This document shows, one piece after another, positions 20,332 through 28,388 of a stretch of DNA of 35,873 bases (positions are counted from its first letter, which is position 1; the number at the start of each line of letters is the position of its first letter). The position numbers were made by a program, and so were the translations under genes. The DNA comes from a virus: positions 1 through 35,873 of IMG/VR virus record IMGVR_UViG_3300046734_000143; one strand, written 5' to 3'. The notes beneath the pieces were generated by a model. It ran no database searches. It was not told the DNA's origin and was given only the letters and a program-made list of their open reading frames with translations.

Positions 20332-21974
20332 ACCTTGTCTACTGTGACATTGAAACTGACGGACTAGACGCCACAGTTATCTGGTGTGCTGTCTGTCGCC
20401 ACAACGGAGAGAGCGAGGTAATATGTAATGAAAAAGACTTTAAAGAGTATGTATCGCGTAAAGCCCCGGTCATGTTCGTTTTGCACAACGGAATTGGCTT
20501 TGATGTTCCTGTGGTTGAGCGTCTTTGGGACTTTACTTTTGACAGGACTATGGTCACTGATACACTAGTACTCTCTAGACTCGCTGACCCTAGCCGGTCT
20601 GGTGGTCACTCACTACGGAACTGGGGCAACATCTTAGGCTTCCCCAAGGGAGACTACGAGGATTGGTCTAGGTTGACCCCAGACATGATTGACTACTGCA
20701 TCCGTGACGCAGAGCTAACTGAAGCTGTTTACAACAGGCTACGGGTGGAGCTAGACGGGTTCTCTAGAGAGTCACAGGATCTAGAGCATCAGGTACAGTG
20801 GATCGTACAGGGACAGGTGGAAAACGGGTGGCTACTGGATCAACGGCTGTGTCACACACTGTGCGCTAAATTCAAGGAGCGTATGTATGCTATTGAAGAA
20901 GAGTTGCAGGAAGTGTTCCCGCCAATTGTCGAGGAGAGGTGGTCAGAGAAGACGGGCAAGCGCCTTAAGGATAAGGTCACGGTGTTCAACCCCGGTTCAA
21001 GGCAACAGGTGGCAGAAAGACTTGAAGCTAAGGGTGCTGTATGGTCGGAACTCACCCCATCTGGCAGGCCACAGGTGGATGAAAAGACACTTGAAGAAAA
21101 CAAACATATACCGGAAGCTGTTTTGGTTCTTGAGTACCTTTTACTGCAAAAGAGATACGCCCAAGTATCTTCATGGATAGAGCACGTACAGGAGGACGGC
21201 AGGGTACACGGGAGGGTAACAACCAACGGTGCAATTACAGGACGCATGACGCACCAGAGCCCTAACATGGCACAGGTTCCGTCAGTTAACTCTCAGTTTG
21301 GCAAGGAGTGTCGTGATTGCTGGGTGGTCCCAGAGGGACGTAGGCTGGTCGGTGTTGACGCCAGTGGACTAGAACTAAGGATGCTTGCTCACTATATGGG
21401 CGATGAGGAGTTTACAAATGTCTTGCTTAGAGACGACATTCACACCAGAAATCAAATTGCTTCAGGGCTTGCAACAAGACCTCAAGCTAAGACTTTCATC
21501 TATGCTTTCCTCTACGGAGCAGGAGACGCTAAAATCGGAAGTATCGTCGGAGGAACGGCAAAAGATGGCAATGCGCTTAGGACACGCTTTCTACGAAATA
21601 CACCTTCTCTTGAAGCTCTACGAGAACGAGTTGGATCTGCTTCTAGGAAAGGACACCTCATCGGATTGGACGGACGAAAGCTCTGGGTCAGATCAGAACA
21701 TAGTGCATTGAACACACTCTTGCAGTCTGCCGGTGCAATCATTATGAAACGTGCGCTGGTTCTGTTGGATGACTACGCAACGCAACACAACATTGACTAC
21801 AAGTTTATAGGGAACATCCATGACGAGATACAATCGGAGGTGGCTACAGAACAAGCAGAGAAATTTGGCTGGCTCGCAGTCGAGTGCATCAAGGCGGCTG
21901 GCATTTCTTTTGAACTCAGATGCCCCCTCGACGGAGAGTACCAAGTCGGATCAACGTGGGCAGATACACACTAA
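20328..21974 (+). CDS. DNA polymerase, family A, with 3'-5' exonuclease
   Basis: 548 residues from a TTG start (TTGA overlap with the helicase stop); any later ATG would delete the first exonuclease motif. Exonuclease: Asp 7 and Glu 9 (YCDIETDG), VLHNGIGFDVPVV, and YCIRDAELTEAVY. Polymerase: motif A Asp 344 (VGVDASGLELR); O-helix RPQAKTFIYAFLYGAG with Arg 384, Lys 388, Tyr 392 and Tyr 396; motif C IHDE (His 498, Asp 499). The residue matching E. coli Phe 762 is Tyr (392), as in T7. No 5'-3' nuclease domain. It is the replicative polymerase acting with the helicase and SSB. Confidence 0.94.
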   Translation: MNLVYCDIETDGLDATVIWCAVCRHNGESEVICNEKDFKEYVSRKAPVMFVLHNGIGFDVPVVERLWDFTFDRTMVTDTLVLSRLADPSRSGGHSLRNWGNILGFPKGDYEDWSRLTPDMIDYCIRDAELTEAVYNRLRVELDGFSRESQDLEHQVQWIVQGQVENGWLLDQRLCHTLCAKFKERMYAIEEELQEVFPPIVEERWSEKTGKRLKDKVTVFNPGSRQQVAERLEAKGAVWSELTPSGRPQVDEKTLEENKHIPEAVLVLEYLLLQKRYAQVSSWIEHVQEDGRVHGRVTTNGAITGRMTHQSPNMAQVPSVNSQFGKECRDCWVVPEGRRLVGVDASGLELRMLAHYMGDEEFTNVLLRDDIHTRNQIASGLATRPQAKTFIYAFLYGAGDAKIGSIVGGTAKDGNALRTRFLRNTPSLEALRERVGSASRKGHLIGLDGRKLWVRSEHSALNTLLQSAGAIIMKRALVLLDDYATQHNIDYKFIGNIHDEIQSEVATEQAEKFGWLAVECIKAAGISFELRCPLDGEYQVGSTWADTH

Positions 21975-21984
21975 GGAGATAAAC

Positions 21985-22452
21985 GTGGTTTACGAAAAAG
22001 TAAATGGGAAATATTATAAGGACAGCCCAGCAAGAAAGCGGTACAGAAACAACAACAGAATGTGGGTAAACGGTAAGTATATTGTTCAATCCCATCCTCT
22101 GCACAAACCCGGACGCTACAAGACGTTTACTGACGCCGCCTTTGATAGCCTTGCGAAGTACGAACTTAGTCGTGAGGGACAGGTGTACATCATTACTAAC
22201 CCTAACTTCCCTGAGTGGGTCAAGGTAGGCATGGCGGTGGACTCAGAGGACAGGCTCAACGGATACCAAACGTCTTCACCGTTCAGAGACTATGCGCTGT
22301 TCACTTGCTGGTCTGTGGCTGACAGGCGGTCTGCGGAGTCAGAGGCGCACAGTCTGCTAGAGAAAACCCATGACCGCAGAGGTGAGTGGTTCAATTGCAC
22401 ACCGGACCAAGCACAGTCAGCCATAGCTGACCTAATGGAGCAACATAAATGA
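21985..22452 (+). CDS. GIY-YIG-type protein with a T5orf172 domain
   Basis: 155 residues from GTG 21985 with AAGGAG just upstream; the frame is open further up only as a shadow of the polymerase. Residues ~62-140 form the T5orf172/MUG113 version of the GIY-YIG fold: GQVYIITNPNFPEWVKVGMA, the RLNGYQTSSPFRDY helix and AESEAHSLLEK with the family Glu, ending EWFNCTPDQA. The N-terminal ~55 residues (KYYKDSPARKRYRNNNRMWV) are basic and may bind DNA. It sits between polymerase and exonuclease and overlaps the next ATG (ATGA). It may be a repair or homing-type endonuclease; which is unknown. Confidence 0.8.
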   Translation: MVYEKVNGKYYKDSPARKRYRNNNRMWVNGKYIVQSHPLHKPGRYKTFTDAAFDSLAKYELSREGQVYIITNPNFPEWVKVGMAVDSEDRLNGYQTSSPFRDYALFTCWSVADRRSAESEAHSLLEKTHDRRGEWFNCTPDQAQSAIADLMEQHK

Positions 22453-23303
22453 ATAAACTTTACTCACTGGTAGACGATATATACGCTGTTGTTGCTACCA
22501 AAGAAGTACCGGAGGACGTTGATCTGTACGAAGAGATTGACCGCTTTGGTGAGAACTGTAAGAAGCTCATGTCAAACCTGTTCACAGAGAAGCGTGACGG
22601 GCGAAAGCTACGAATGTCAAACATCGGGCGAGATGATCGTTACCTCTGGAACGTGGTTAACAACGCAGACGTACAGGAGGAGATGACACCTAACACTTAC
22701 GTCAAGTTTATGTACGGACACCTGATCGAAGAGATGCTTTTGTTTCTTACTAAACTAGCAGGACACGAGGTGACTGATGAGCAAAAGAAATGTGAAGTTG
22801 GCGGTATTACGGGGTCTATGGACTGCAAAATTGACGGTGTTGTCACTGATGTTAAGAGTGTGTCATCGTTTGGGTTTAAGAAATTCAAGGATGGAAGTTT
22901 GGCTTATGATGACCCGTTTGGATACGTTGCTCAAATTAAAGGGTATGCACACTCTGAAGGGGAAACCAAGTTCGGCTGGTTAGCTATGGACAAACAGAAC
23001 GGCCATCTAACGTACCTGATGTACGACTCTGAGGACACACAGGCTCCCGTGTACGAAAAGATTGGATACGACATAGAGGAGCACATTGAACGCATAAAAA
23101 AGCTAGTAGAGCAACCGGAAGCACCAGAGCACTGCCACGAGGTCGTACCAGATGGCAAAAGTGGAAACAAAAAGCTCGCAGTCGGTTGTTCTTATTGTCC
23201 CTACAAGTTTACCTGTTGGCCCGGAGTAAGAACATTCCTGTACTCAAGTGGACCCAGATACTTAACAGAGGTGGTCAATGAGCCGAAAGTCGCGGAAGTC
23301 TAA
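22449..23303 (+). CDS. RecB/Cas4-like PD-(D/E)XK exonuclease
   Basis: 284 residues. The nuclease core shows YGHLIEEMLLFL (His 91, Glu 94), then GSMDCKIDG with Asp 129, and TDVKS with Asp 134 and Lys 136, followed by QIKGYAHSEG. The C-terminal CSYCPYKFTC (Cys 247, 250, 256) resembles the iron-sulfur cluster of Cas4/AddB-type nucleases, the fourth ligand being uncertain. In podoviruses of this type it degrades host DNA or processes replication ends, replacing the T7 gp6 exonuclease. It overlaps the preceding and following genes (26 bases with endonuclease I). Confidence 0.85.
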   Translation: MNKLYSLVDDIYAVVATKEVPEDVDLYEEIDRFGENCKKLMSNLFTEKRDGRKLRMSNIGRDDRYLWNVVNNADVQEEMTPNTYVKFMYGHLIEEMLLFLTKLAGHEVTDEQKKCEVGGITGSMDCKIDGVVTDVKSVSSFGFKKFKDGSLAYDDPFGYVAQIKGYAHSEGETKFGWLAMDKQNGHLTYLMYDSEDTQAPVYEKIGYDIEEHIERIKKLVEQPEAPEHCHEVVPDGKSGNKKLAVGCSYCPYKFTCWPGVRTFLYSSGPRYLTEVVNEPKVAEV

Positions 23304-23688
23304 ACTAGGAAACTTTAGGTCGGGGTTTGAAAAAGATGTTGCCACGCAGTTACAACCATTTGGTTTTACATACGAACCGTTCCAAGTCCCGTACAGGATC
23401 GAACGAAAGTACACCCCTGACTTTGTGTATGAACTCAACGGACGAACGTATCTCATTGAGTGCAAAGGATACTTTCGATCAGGAGACACGCAGAAGTATA
23501 GAGCGATCTCTCAGTGTCTCCCAGAGACGCAAGAACTCATCTTTGTACTGATGAAGCCTAATCAGAAAGTAAGTAAAAGTACCAAAAATACTATGGCTGA
23601 ATGGTGTGACAAACACGGAATACTATGGTATAATATAGATACACTTAAGGAGTTGGTTGATTATGTCTCTGACACTAGAAGAAATTAA
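23278..23688 (+). CDS. Endonuclease I / Holliday junction resolvase (T7 gp3-like)
   Basis: 136 residues. NFRSGFEKDVATQL with Glu 18, KYTPDFVYEL with Asp 48, and YLIECKGYF with Glu 61 and Lys 63 reproduce the four catalytic residues of T7 endonuclease I (Glu 20, Asp 55, Glu 65, Lys 67). Length fits (T7: 149). The enzyme cuts branched DNA and breaks down host DNA. The gene starts inside the end of the exonuclease gene, and its own end overlaps the next small gene. Confidence 0.92.
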   Translation: MSRKSRKSKLGNFRSGFEKDVATQLQPFGFTYEPFQVPYRIERKYTPDFVYELNGRTYLIECKGYFRSGDTQKYRAISQCLPETQELIFVLMKPNQKVSKSTKNTMAEWCDKHGILWYNIDTLKELVDYVSDTRRN

Positions 23689-23839
23689 GGAGAAGCTGTT
23701 GCGGTTCTATGATCCTGACGATCTTCTGGAAGCACTACAGATCTCTTCAGAAGAAATACTAGATAGGTTTGAAGATAAACTACTCAAGAAGCTAGAGAAT
23801 TTTCACGAGGAGCTAGAGGAAGAGGTCGATGCGGAATGA
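23663..23839 (+). CDS. Small coiled-coil protein
   Basis: 58 residues from ATG 23663, chosen because AAGGAG (23647-23652) is ten bases upstream; the TTG two codons earlier would be too close. Sequence MSLTLEEIKEKLLRFYDPDD followed by a Glu/Lys/Leu coiled coil (RFEDKLLKKLENFHEELEEE). It overlaps both neighbours. I have seen such 'MSLTLEEIKEKLL' proteins in other marine phages, without known function. Confidence 0.7.
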   Translation: MSLTLEEIKEKLLRFYDPDDLLEALQISSEEILDRFEDKLLKKLENFHEELEEEVDAE

Positions 23840-24236
23840 GTGGACTTGGTATACAGACTGTGAGATACGAAAAAAGATCTGTGAAGAGAAGGGGCATCAT
23901 CCAGAAGAATGTGCAGAGAAGTTTGAGGAGTGCAAAAAAATGTCAATAGACGAAGCAACACCAGCAGAGTGGAACAAAGTGTCTAAGACAGCAGTGGGCA
24001 AACTGTACCACCCGGAGGACAAGCACAATCCAGTGACGCAACCAGATCACTACAACAAGGGAGCGATAGAGGCCATTGAAGCAATCAAGGCGTCCATGCA
24101 CCCACAGGAGTACAAGGGGTATCTCAAGGGGAACTGTCTGAAGTACCTCTGGCGTTACGAGTACAAGAACGGTGTAGAGGATCTACGTAAGGCCCGTGTC
24201 TATCTGGATTGGCTCATAAAGGAGGTTGCCTTATGA
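23829..24236 (+). CDS. DUF3310 protein (putative nucleotide kinase, T7 gp1.7-like)
   Basis: 135 residues. The C-terminal ~70 residues match DUF3310 (PF11753): QPDHYNKGAIEAIEAI, GYLKGNCLKYLWRYEYKNG and the closing DLRKARVYLDWLI. The T7 relative, gp1.7, is a nucleotide kinase, so a role in dNTP supply next to RNR is reasonable. The N-terminal half (Cys-rich, CEEKGHHPEECAEKFEECKK) is an added segment with a CX9-type cysteine spacing of unknown use. It overlaps the previous gene by 11 bases and the next by four. Confidence 0.82.
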   Translation: MRNEWTWYTDCEIRKKICEEKGHHPEECAEKFEECKKMSIDEATPAEWNKVSKTAVGKLYHPEDKHNPVTQPDHYNKGAIEAIEAIKASMHPQEYKGYLKGNCLKYLWRYEYKNGVEDLRKARVYLDWLIKEVAL

Positions 24237-24493
24237 AAGTAGTAGAGGGAAAGTTTGGTAAGACAAATGAAGATAAAAAAGAGATCACCACATCAGAGTT
24301 TCTATCAGCGTTTGTAGTTAAGGCTATGGAACACGAGGAAGAGGGACGAAAGGTAAAGGTGGCTGTTGTGATGTACGAAGACGGTGAAATGTTTGAAGTA
24401 GCTTCCAACGAACAGTACCCTGATGGGGTGTACATGCTCTTGCAGATGGCAGGACAAGCAATTATTAATGAGACACTAGGAGTAACTGAATAG
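24233..24493 (+). CDS. Small acidic protein upstream of RNR
   Basis: 86 residues from ATG 24233, preceded by AAGGAGG and overlapping the DUF3310 stop (ATGA). MKVVEGKFGKTNEDKKEITT, then FLSAFVVKAMEHEEEGRKVK and a strand pair VAVVMYEDGEMFEVASNE; a small alpha-beta protein. Its stop TAG is directly followed by the RNR ATG. No function is recognised. Confidence 0.7.
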   Translation: MKVVEGKFGKTNEDKKEITTSEFLSAFVVKAMEHEEEGRKVKVAVVMYEDGEMFEVASNEQYPDGVYMLLQMAGQAIINETLGVTE

Positions 24494-26359
24494 ATGGACG
24501 CATACCAACAGTACATACACAAGTCACGGTACGCCCGTTACCTTCCAAAAGAGAAGCGCAGGGAGACTTGGGAAGAGACAGTCAACCGCTACATCAACTT
24601 TTGGGGCGATGATCTGCCAGAGACTGCACGTAAGGAGGTTTATGAGTCTGTACACAATCTAGACGTAATGCCATCCATGCGAGCACTGATGACCGCAGGA
24701 GAGGCGCTAGAGCGTGACAACGTAGCGGGGTTTAACTGTAGCTATCTGCCTATAGACCACCCCAAAGCATTTGATGAAATGATGTACGTGCTCATGTGTG
24801 GCACAGGCGTAGGCTTCAGCGTTGAGCGTCAGTACGTACAAAAACTACCGGAGGTTGCGGAGGAGTTCCATGGAACAGATACAGTTATCAATGTTGCAGA
24901 TTCGAAAATCGGATGGGCGAAATCGTTTAGGGAGTTGGTATCACTGCTGTATTCAGGTCAAGTTCCCCGATGGGACGTTAGTCGAGTACGATCTGCAGGT
25001 TCCCCGCTTAAAACTTTCGGAGGTCGTGCAAGTGGCCCTGAACCTCTCGTCGAGTTGTTCCGATTCACGGTGGACTTGTTTCGGGAAGCTTCTGGACGAA
25101 AACTTAGCTCCATTGAGTGTCACGATCTTTGCTGTAAGATTGCTCAAATCGTCGTTGTCGGAGGAGTCAGACGAAGCGCCCTCATCAGCCTCTCAAACCT
25201 GACAGATGACAGGCTACGCCGTTGTAAGCACGGGCAGTGGTGGGACGAAAATCCCCAGCGTGGTCTGGCGAATAACTCTGCGTGTTACACAGAGAAGCCC
25301 GACTTTGAAGCCTTTTTAAACGAATGGACAAGCTTATATGAATCACGATCTGGTGAACGAGGTGTCTTTAGCAGAGTGGCAAGTCAAAAGCAAGCTTCAA
25401 GAAATGAACGAAGAGATGCTACCTTTGATTTCGGAACTAATCCATGTAGTGAAATCATCCTCAGACCCTACCAGTTCTGCAATCTTTCAGAAGTTGTTGT
25501 TAGGCCACAAGATACACTCTCAAGCCTCAAACGAAAAGTTCGGATTGCGACTATCCTTGGGACTCTTCAGGCTACCCTCACAGACTTCCGATACCTCAGA
25601 AATATTTGGAGAGTAAACACGGAAGAAGAGGCGCTACTAGGCGTATCTCTGACGGGTATTATGGATCATCCGTTACTATCAGGACGGGAAGACAAGGCAA
25701 AGCTGAAGAAGTGGCTTACGGAGATGCGTAATGAAGCTATCGTTACTAACGAGCAATGGGCTAAGAGATTGGGCATTAAGCCGTCTGTCGCAATTACTGC
25801 GGTTAAGCCTTCTGGTACTGTTAGTCAGTTGGTCGATTCTGCTAGTGGGATTCACCCTCGCTACAGCAATCAATACATTAGACGAGTCCGTGCTGACTCT
25901 CGTGACCCACTTTGTGGGGTCTTAGAGGCCGCAGGAGTCCCTGTGGAGGACGATCTAATGTCCCCTAGTACACGGGTATTCTCCTTTCCTATCGCGTCTC
26001 CTGAAGGCGCTGTGACAGCCTCAGACATGGGTGCTATGGAGCAGTTAGATCTGTGGGAGATATATCAGGACTACTGGTGTGAACACAAGCCGTCTATGAC
26101 TTGCTACTACCGTGATGAGGAGTTTCTAGAGGTGGGCCAGTGGCTGTACAACAAGTTTGACAAGGTATCTGGAATTTCCTTCCTGCCCTACTCAGACCAC
26201 AGCTATGCTCAGGCTCCTTATGAACCTGTGGACAAGAAAACGTACAACCAGCTTGCTAAGGACTTTCCAAAGGAAATATCGTGGGATATAGAAGAGGCCA
26301 GCGATATGACTGAGGGGTCACAACAACTGGCCTGCACGGGGAATAACTGTGAACTATAA
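24494..26359 (+). CDS. nrdJ: Class II (adenosylcobalamin-dependent) ribonucleotide reductase, monomeric
   Basis: 621 residues with AGGAG ten bases before the ATG. Disulfide/redox cysteines Cys 82 (FNCSY) and Cys 329 (QFCNLSEV); thiyl cysteine Cys 318 within FGTNPCSEI (Asn 316, Glu 320); conserved TAVKPSGTVSQL phosphate site; and the C-terminal reducing pair Cys 614/619 (ACTGNNCEL). This is the Lactobacillus leichmannii RTPR type, using coenzyme B12 and reducing nucleoside triphosphates, without a separate small subunit. It is shorter than RTPR (739). It supplies dNTPs for replication and needs host cobalamin. Two tracts (about 24880-25200 and 25321-25620) use a different set of Leu and Arg codons. 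Confidence 0.93.
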   Translation: MDAYQQYIHKSRYARYLPKEKRRETWEETVNRYINFWGDDLPETARKEVYESVHNLDVMPSMRALMTAGEALERDNVAGFNCSYLPIDHPKAFDEMMYVLMCGTGVGFSVERQYVQKLPEVAEEFHGTDTVINVADSKIGWAKSFRELVSLLYSGQVPRWDVSRVRSAGSPLKTFGGRASGPEPLVELFRFTVDLFREASGRKLSSIECHDLCCKIAQIVVVGGVRRSALISLSNLTDDRLRRCKHGQWWDENPQRGLANNSACYTEKPDFEAFLNEWTSLYESRSGERGVFSRVASQKQASRNERRDATFDFGTNPCSEIILRPYQFCNLSEVVVRPQDTLSSLKRKVRIATILGTLQATLTDFRYLRNIWRVNTEEEALLGVSLTGIMDHPLLSGREDKAKLKKWLTEMRNEAIVTNEQWAKRLGIKPSVAITAVKPSGTVSQLVDSASGIHPRYSNQYIRRVRADSRDPLCGVLEAAGVPVEDDLMSPSTRVFSFPIASPEGAVTASDMGAMEQLDLWEIYQDYWCEHKPSMTCYYRDEEFLEVGQWLYNKFDKVSGISFLPYSDHSYAQAPYEPVDKKTYNQLAKDFPKEISWDIEEASDMTEGSQQLACTGNNCEL

Positions 26360-26459
26360 AATACTACTAGCTCTTTGGATTTTGTTTTCAGGGTGTACTG
26401 TTATAATTACATCCCAGCCTGAAATAGAGATCCCTCAAGAAATAAAGAAAACAGAGTAG
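26349..26459 (+). CDS. Small lipoprotein, candidate outer-membrane spanin
   Basis: 36 residues from GTG 26349 (overlapping the RNR end): MNYKILLALWILFSGCTVII with a clear lipobox (LFSGC, Cys 16), then a short polar tail with two prolines (QPEIEIPQEIKKTE). After processing about 21 residues would remain on the acylated Cys, which is Rz1-like in size. It is the last rightward gene and runs tail-to-tail into the 26435-26626 gene. A spanin role is inferred; a lipoprotein blocking superinfection is the alternative. Confidence 0.55.
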   Translation: MNYKILLALWILFSGCTVIITSQPEIEIPQEIKKTE

Positions 26460-26626
26460 CCCTCTGACTTACCTACGTCCTCTGGCTTGTCTTTCGGGTC
26501 ATGGGGCGTAGGTATTCCCTGCGCTTGCATCTTCTTGACACGCTCCTTTGACTTCTGACACATAGTGTGGTAGTCGTGGGGTGTGTAAGACACACTGTGG
26601 TTATCGTTGTTGTTCTTCATCTTCAC
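26435..26626 (-). CDS. Small protein at the end of the late arm
   Basis: 63 residues from GTG 26626 with AGGAGG eight bases upstream (ATG 26620 also possible). The sequence is charged and His-rich (NNNDNHSVSYTPHDYHTMCQ, KSKERVKKMQAQGIPTPHDP). It overlaps the end of the preceding virion gene by 26 bases in another frame and is convergent with the lipoprotein gene, with 25 bases of antisense overlap. Short MCQ-x-SKERVKK-type proteins occur at the end of structural clusters of marine phages; function unknown. Confidence 0.6.
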   Translation of the reverse strand: MKMKNNNDNHSVSYTPHDYHTMCQKSKERVKKMQAQGIPTPHDPKDKPEDVGKSEGYSVFFIS

Positions 26627-28388
26627 CTAACATTCCTCCTGTTAACATTCCAGCCTTACCTACGTTTTTACCTACGTTGATATAATCTTGTAGGTTTGCC
26701 TCGCCCCTGTAGTCACGCATAACTCTTGCTTGGTACTGTACGTTGCTTTCGCCTTTTTGCTTTGGCATACCTGTTATCTCTTCTATACGAGCAACGCTTT
26801 CTTCAGGCCTTGGTACTCCCTTTGTCTCTGGTGATTTGGTTCCAGACTTAAAAGAGTAAATAGGGGTAGCGTTTAACAGTGCGTTTCCTCCGGGCGGGTT
26901 CATACCAAACATATCGTGACCATCAGAAATCATCGTATATATCGTGTCGTTTTTAGTGTCAATAGCTCCGACAATGTTAACTGAACCTAAGTCTTGCGCT
27001 GAAGATGCGTATGCCTCTTGAAAGGCGTACACTCCATTTCCTTTGTCGTTCAACGTTGCTTTCGGTGCGGCATTAAAGTAATCCAACACCTGTTGTTGTT
27101 TCTCGTTTATTTTTTGCCCCTTTTTCTCCCGTATCTTTAAACGCCAGTATCTGTTAAGCAACACAGACCTAGGTTCATCAGGTAGCTCTCCGTTTCTGAT
27201 AGCAAGACGTAGTTTATCTGAGTGGGCATGTTTAGCCACAGAAACAAACTGCGTATAAAACTCAAGAGGATCTGCGTTAGGTAAGGCCTCTTTTGCAGAT
27301 CCTATTATCCTAGAACTAGCCAAAGAAGAAATAGTGGCGGGTGATGTTGCTTTAGCTACGCCTGTTGCTTCTCCTTGTAGAGCTTCCCCTGTTTCTGGCC
27401 TGCGTATAACTAATGATGTTTTCCCCGGATCACTGGAAGCACCATGAACTTTTACGAGGTGATTAGTAAAAGTGTCTACAACGTTTTTTGGCACATCGTC
27501 GGTATAAGACGTAAGACCTTCCTTAACACGTTCCATATTATTTACATCAGTCCAATCTTGAGCGTATCGCTGTACCTCTACAGTGTTACCTACGACAGTA
27601 TCAAGAGGGGCAGATGTTTCTCCCCGGCGTTGCGTCTCTATAAACGCACTAGCCATTGCGTTGCCCCTTTGCTCGCCTGCTGTTTCCCGTGACCCTCCTG
27701 TTTGGGAGTACTCAAGTCTTCTGGCTGGTCCTGTTCCGACAACTCTGCGCTGTTCTTGTCCTGATGGAGTAAACCCTTGTTTTATTGCTTGAGGGACGTT
27801 AGGAACAGCCGCAGACGCCGTAGCCCTCAATTTACTGAGGGGGTTTGGAGAGTCATAAAATCCCGGTATTTTAGTAGGGGTGTTGTCAGCCACAGCACCA
27901 AGAGATTGGCTTAACGCTCCTCCTCCGGTTCTTGTCAAACCCATGTCCATCAACGATCCCGCAACAGCGGCGGCTCTTGGGTTCTGTTGTGCTAGCTGTA
28001 GTGCTTGCTGACCAACGCCTGTGTTCATTAGCCGTTCTGTCACGCCTAAGTTCGGAATCAAAGTATTAAACAAGCCCGTAACAGGCGAGATTGCTGTGTT
28101 TATATTACCAGCAGTATTTAAAGCGGTGCTCGTTAATAGGTCTTTGGCGGCTTCGCCGTATTGCCCCCGCTGTAAATTAGGAACTACTCTATCGGCGTAC
28201 ATCCTGCCTTGCTGTACTTGTTCTCTAGCGTCTTTAAACTCTGAGTCTGTTGCTCTAGGAACAGCTAAAGCAGTATTTGTCGCAAGCTCCCGTGCTTTAG
28301 ACACAGCCTCTTGACTGTACCTACGCTCAGTTTGCCTAGCTCTCTGCCTGTACTGCCTACGTAAGTCGTATAGATTTTCTTTACTCAT
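26601..28388 (-). CDS. Internal virion / ejection protein candidate (C)
   Basis: 595 residues. The first ~60 are strongly basic and helical (LYDLRRQYRQRARQTERRYS). A middle with predicted amphipathic/hydrophobic segments (LLTSTALNTAGNINTAISPV) follows, and the C-terminal half looks globular (SVLLNRYWRLKIREKKGQKI, VNIVGAIDTKNDTIYTMISD). The end GKAGMLTGGMLGEDEEQQR has a Gly-rich helix. Position at the end of the structural arm, size and sequence style match ejection proteins of podoviruses. No catalytic motif is evident. It overlaps the preceding gene by eight bases. Confidence 0.6.
   Translation of the reverse strand: MSKENLYDLRRQYRQRARQTERRYSQEAVSKARELATNTALAVPRATDSEFKDAREQVQQGRMYADRVVPNLQRGQYGEAAKDLLTSTALNTAGNINTAISPVTGLFNTLIPNLGVTERLMNTGVGQQALQLAQQNPRAAAVAGSLMDMGLTRTGGGALSQSLGAVADNTPTKIPGFYDSPNPLSKLRATASAAVPNVPQAIKQGFTPSGQEQRRVVGTGPARRLEYSQTGGSRETAGEQRGNAMASAFIETQRRGETSAPLDTVVGNTVEVQRYAQDWTDVNNMERVKEGLTSYTDDVPKNVVDTFTNHLVKVHGASSDPGKTSLVIRRPETGEALQGEATGVAKATSPATISSLASSRIIGSAKEALPNADPLEFYTQFVSVAKHAHSDKLRLAIRNGELPDEPRSVLLNRYWRLKIREKKGQKINEKQQQVLDYFNAAPKATLNDKGNGVYAFQEAYASSAQDLGSVNIVGAIDTKNDTIYTMISDGHDMFGMNPPGGNALLNATPIYSFKSGTKSPETKGVPRPEESVARIEEITGMPKQKGESNVQYQARVMRDYRGEANLQDYINVGKNVGKAGMLTGGMLGEDEEQQR

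Noticed and set aside
14134-26459. Phage RNA polymerase, integrase, repressor, thymidylate synthase or anti-CRISPR in the early arm
   Set aside because: No motif of these families was found in any plausible frame; the small unknown genes give no basis for an anti-CRISPR claim.
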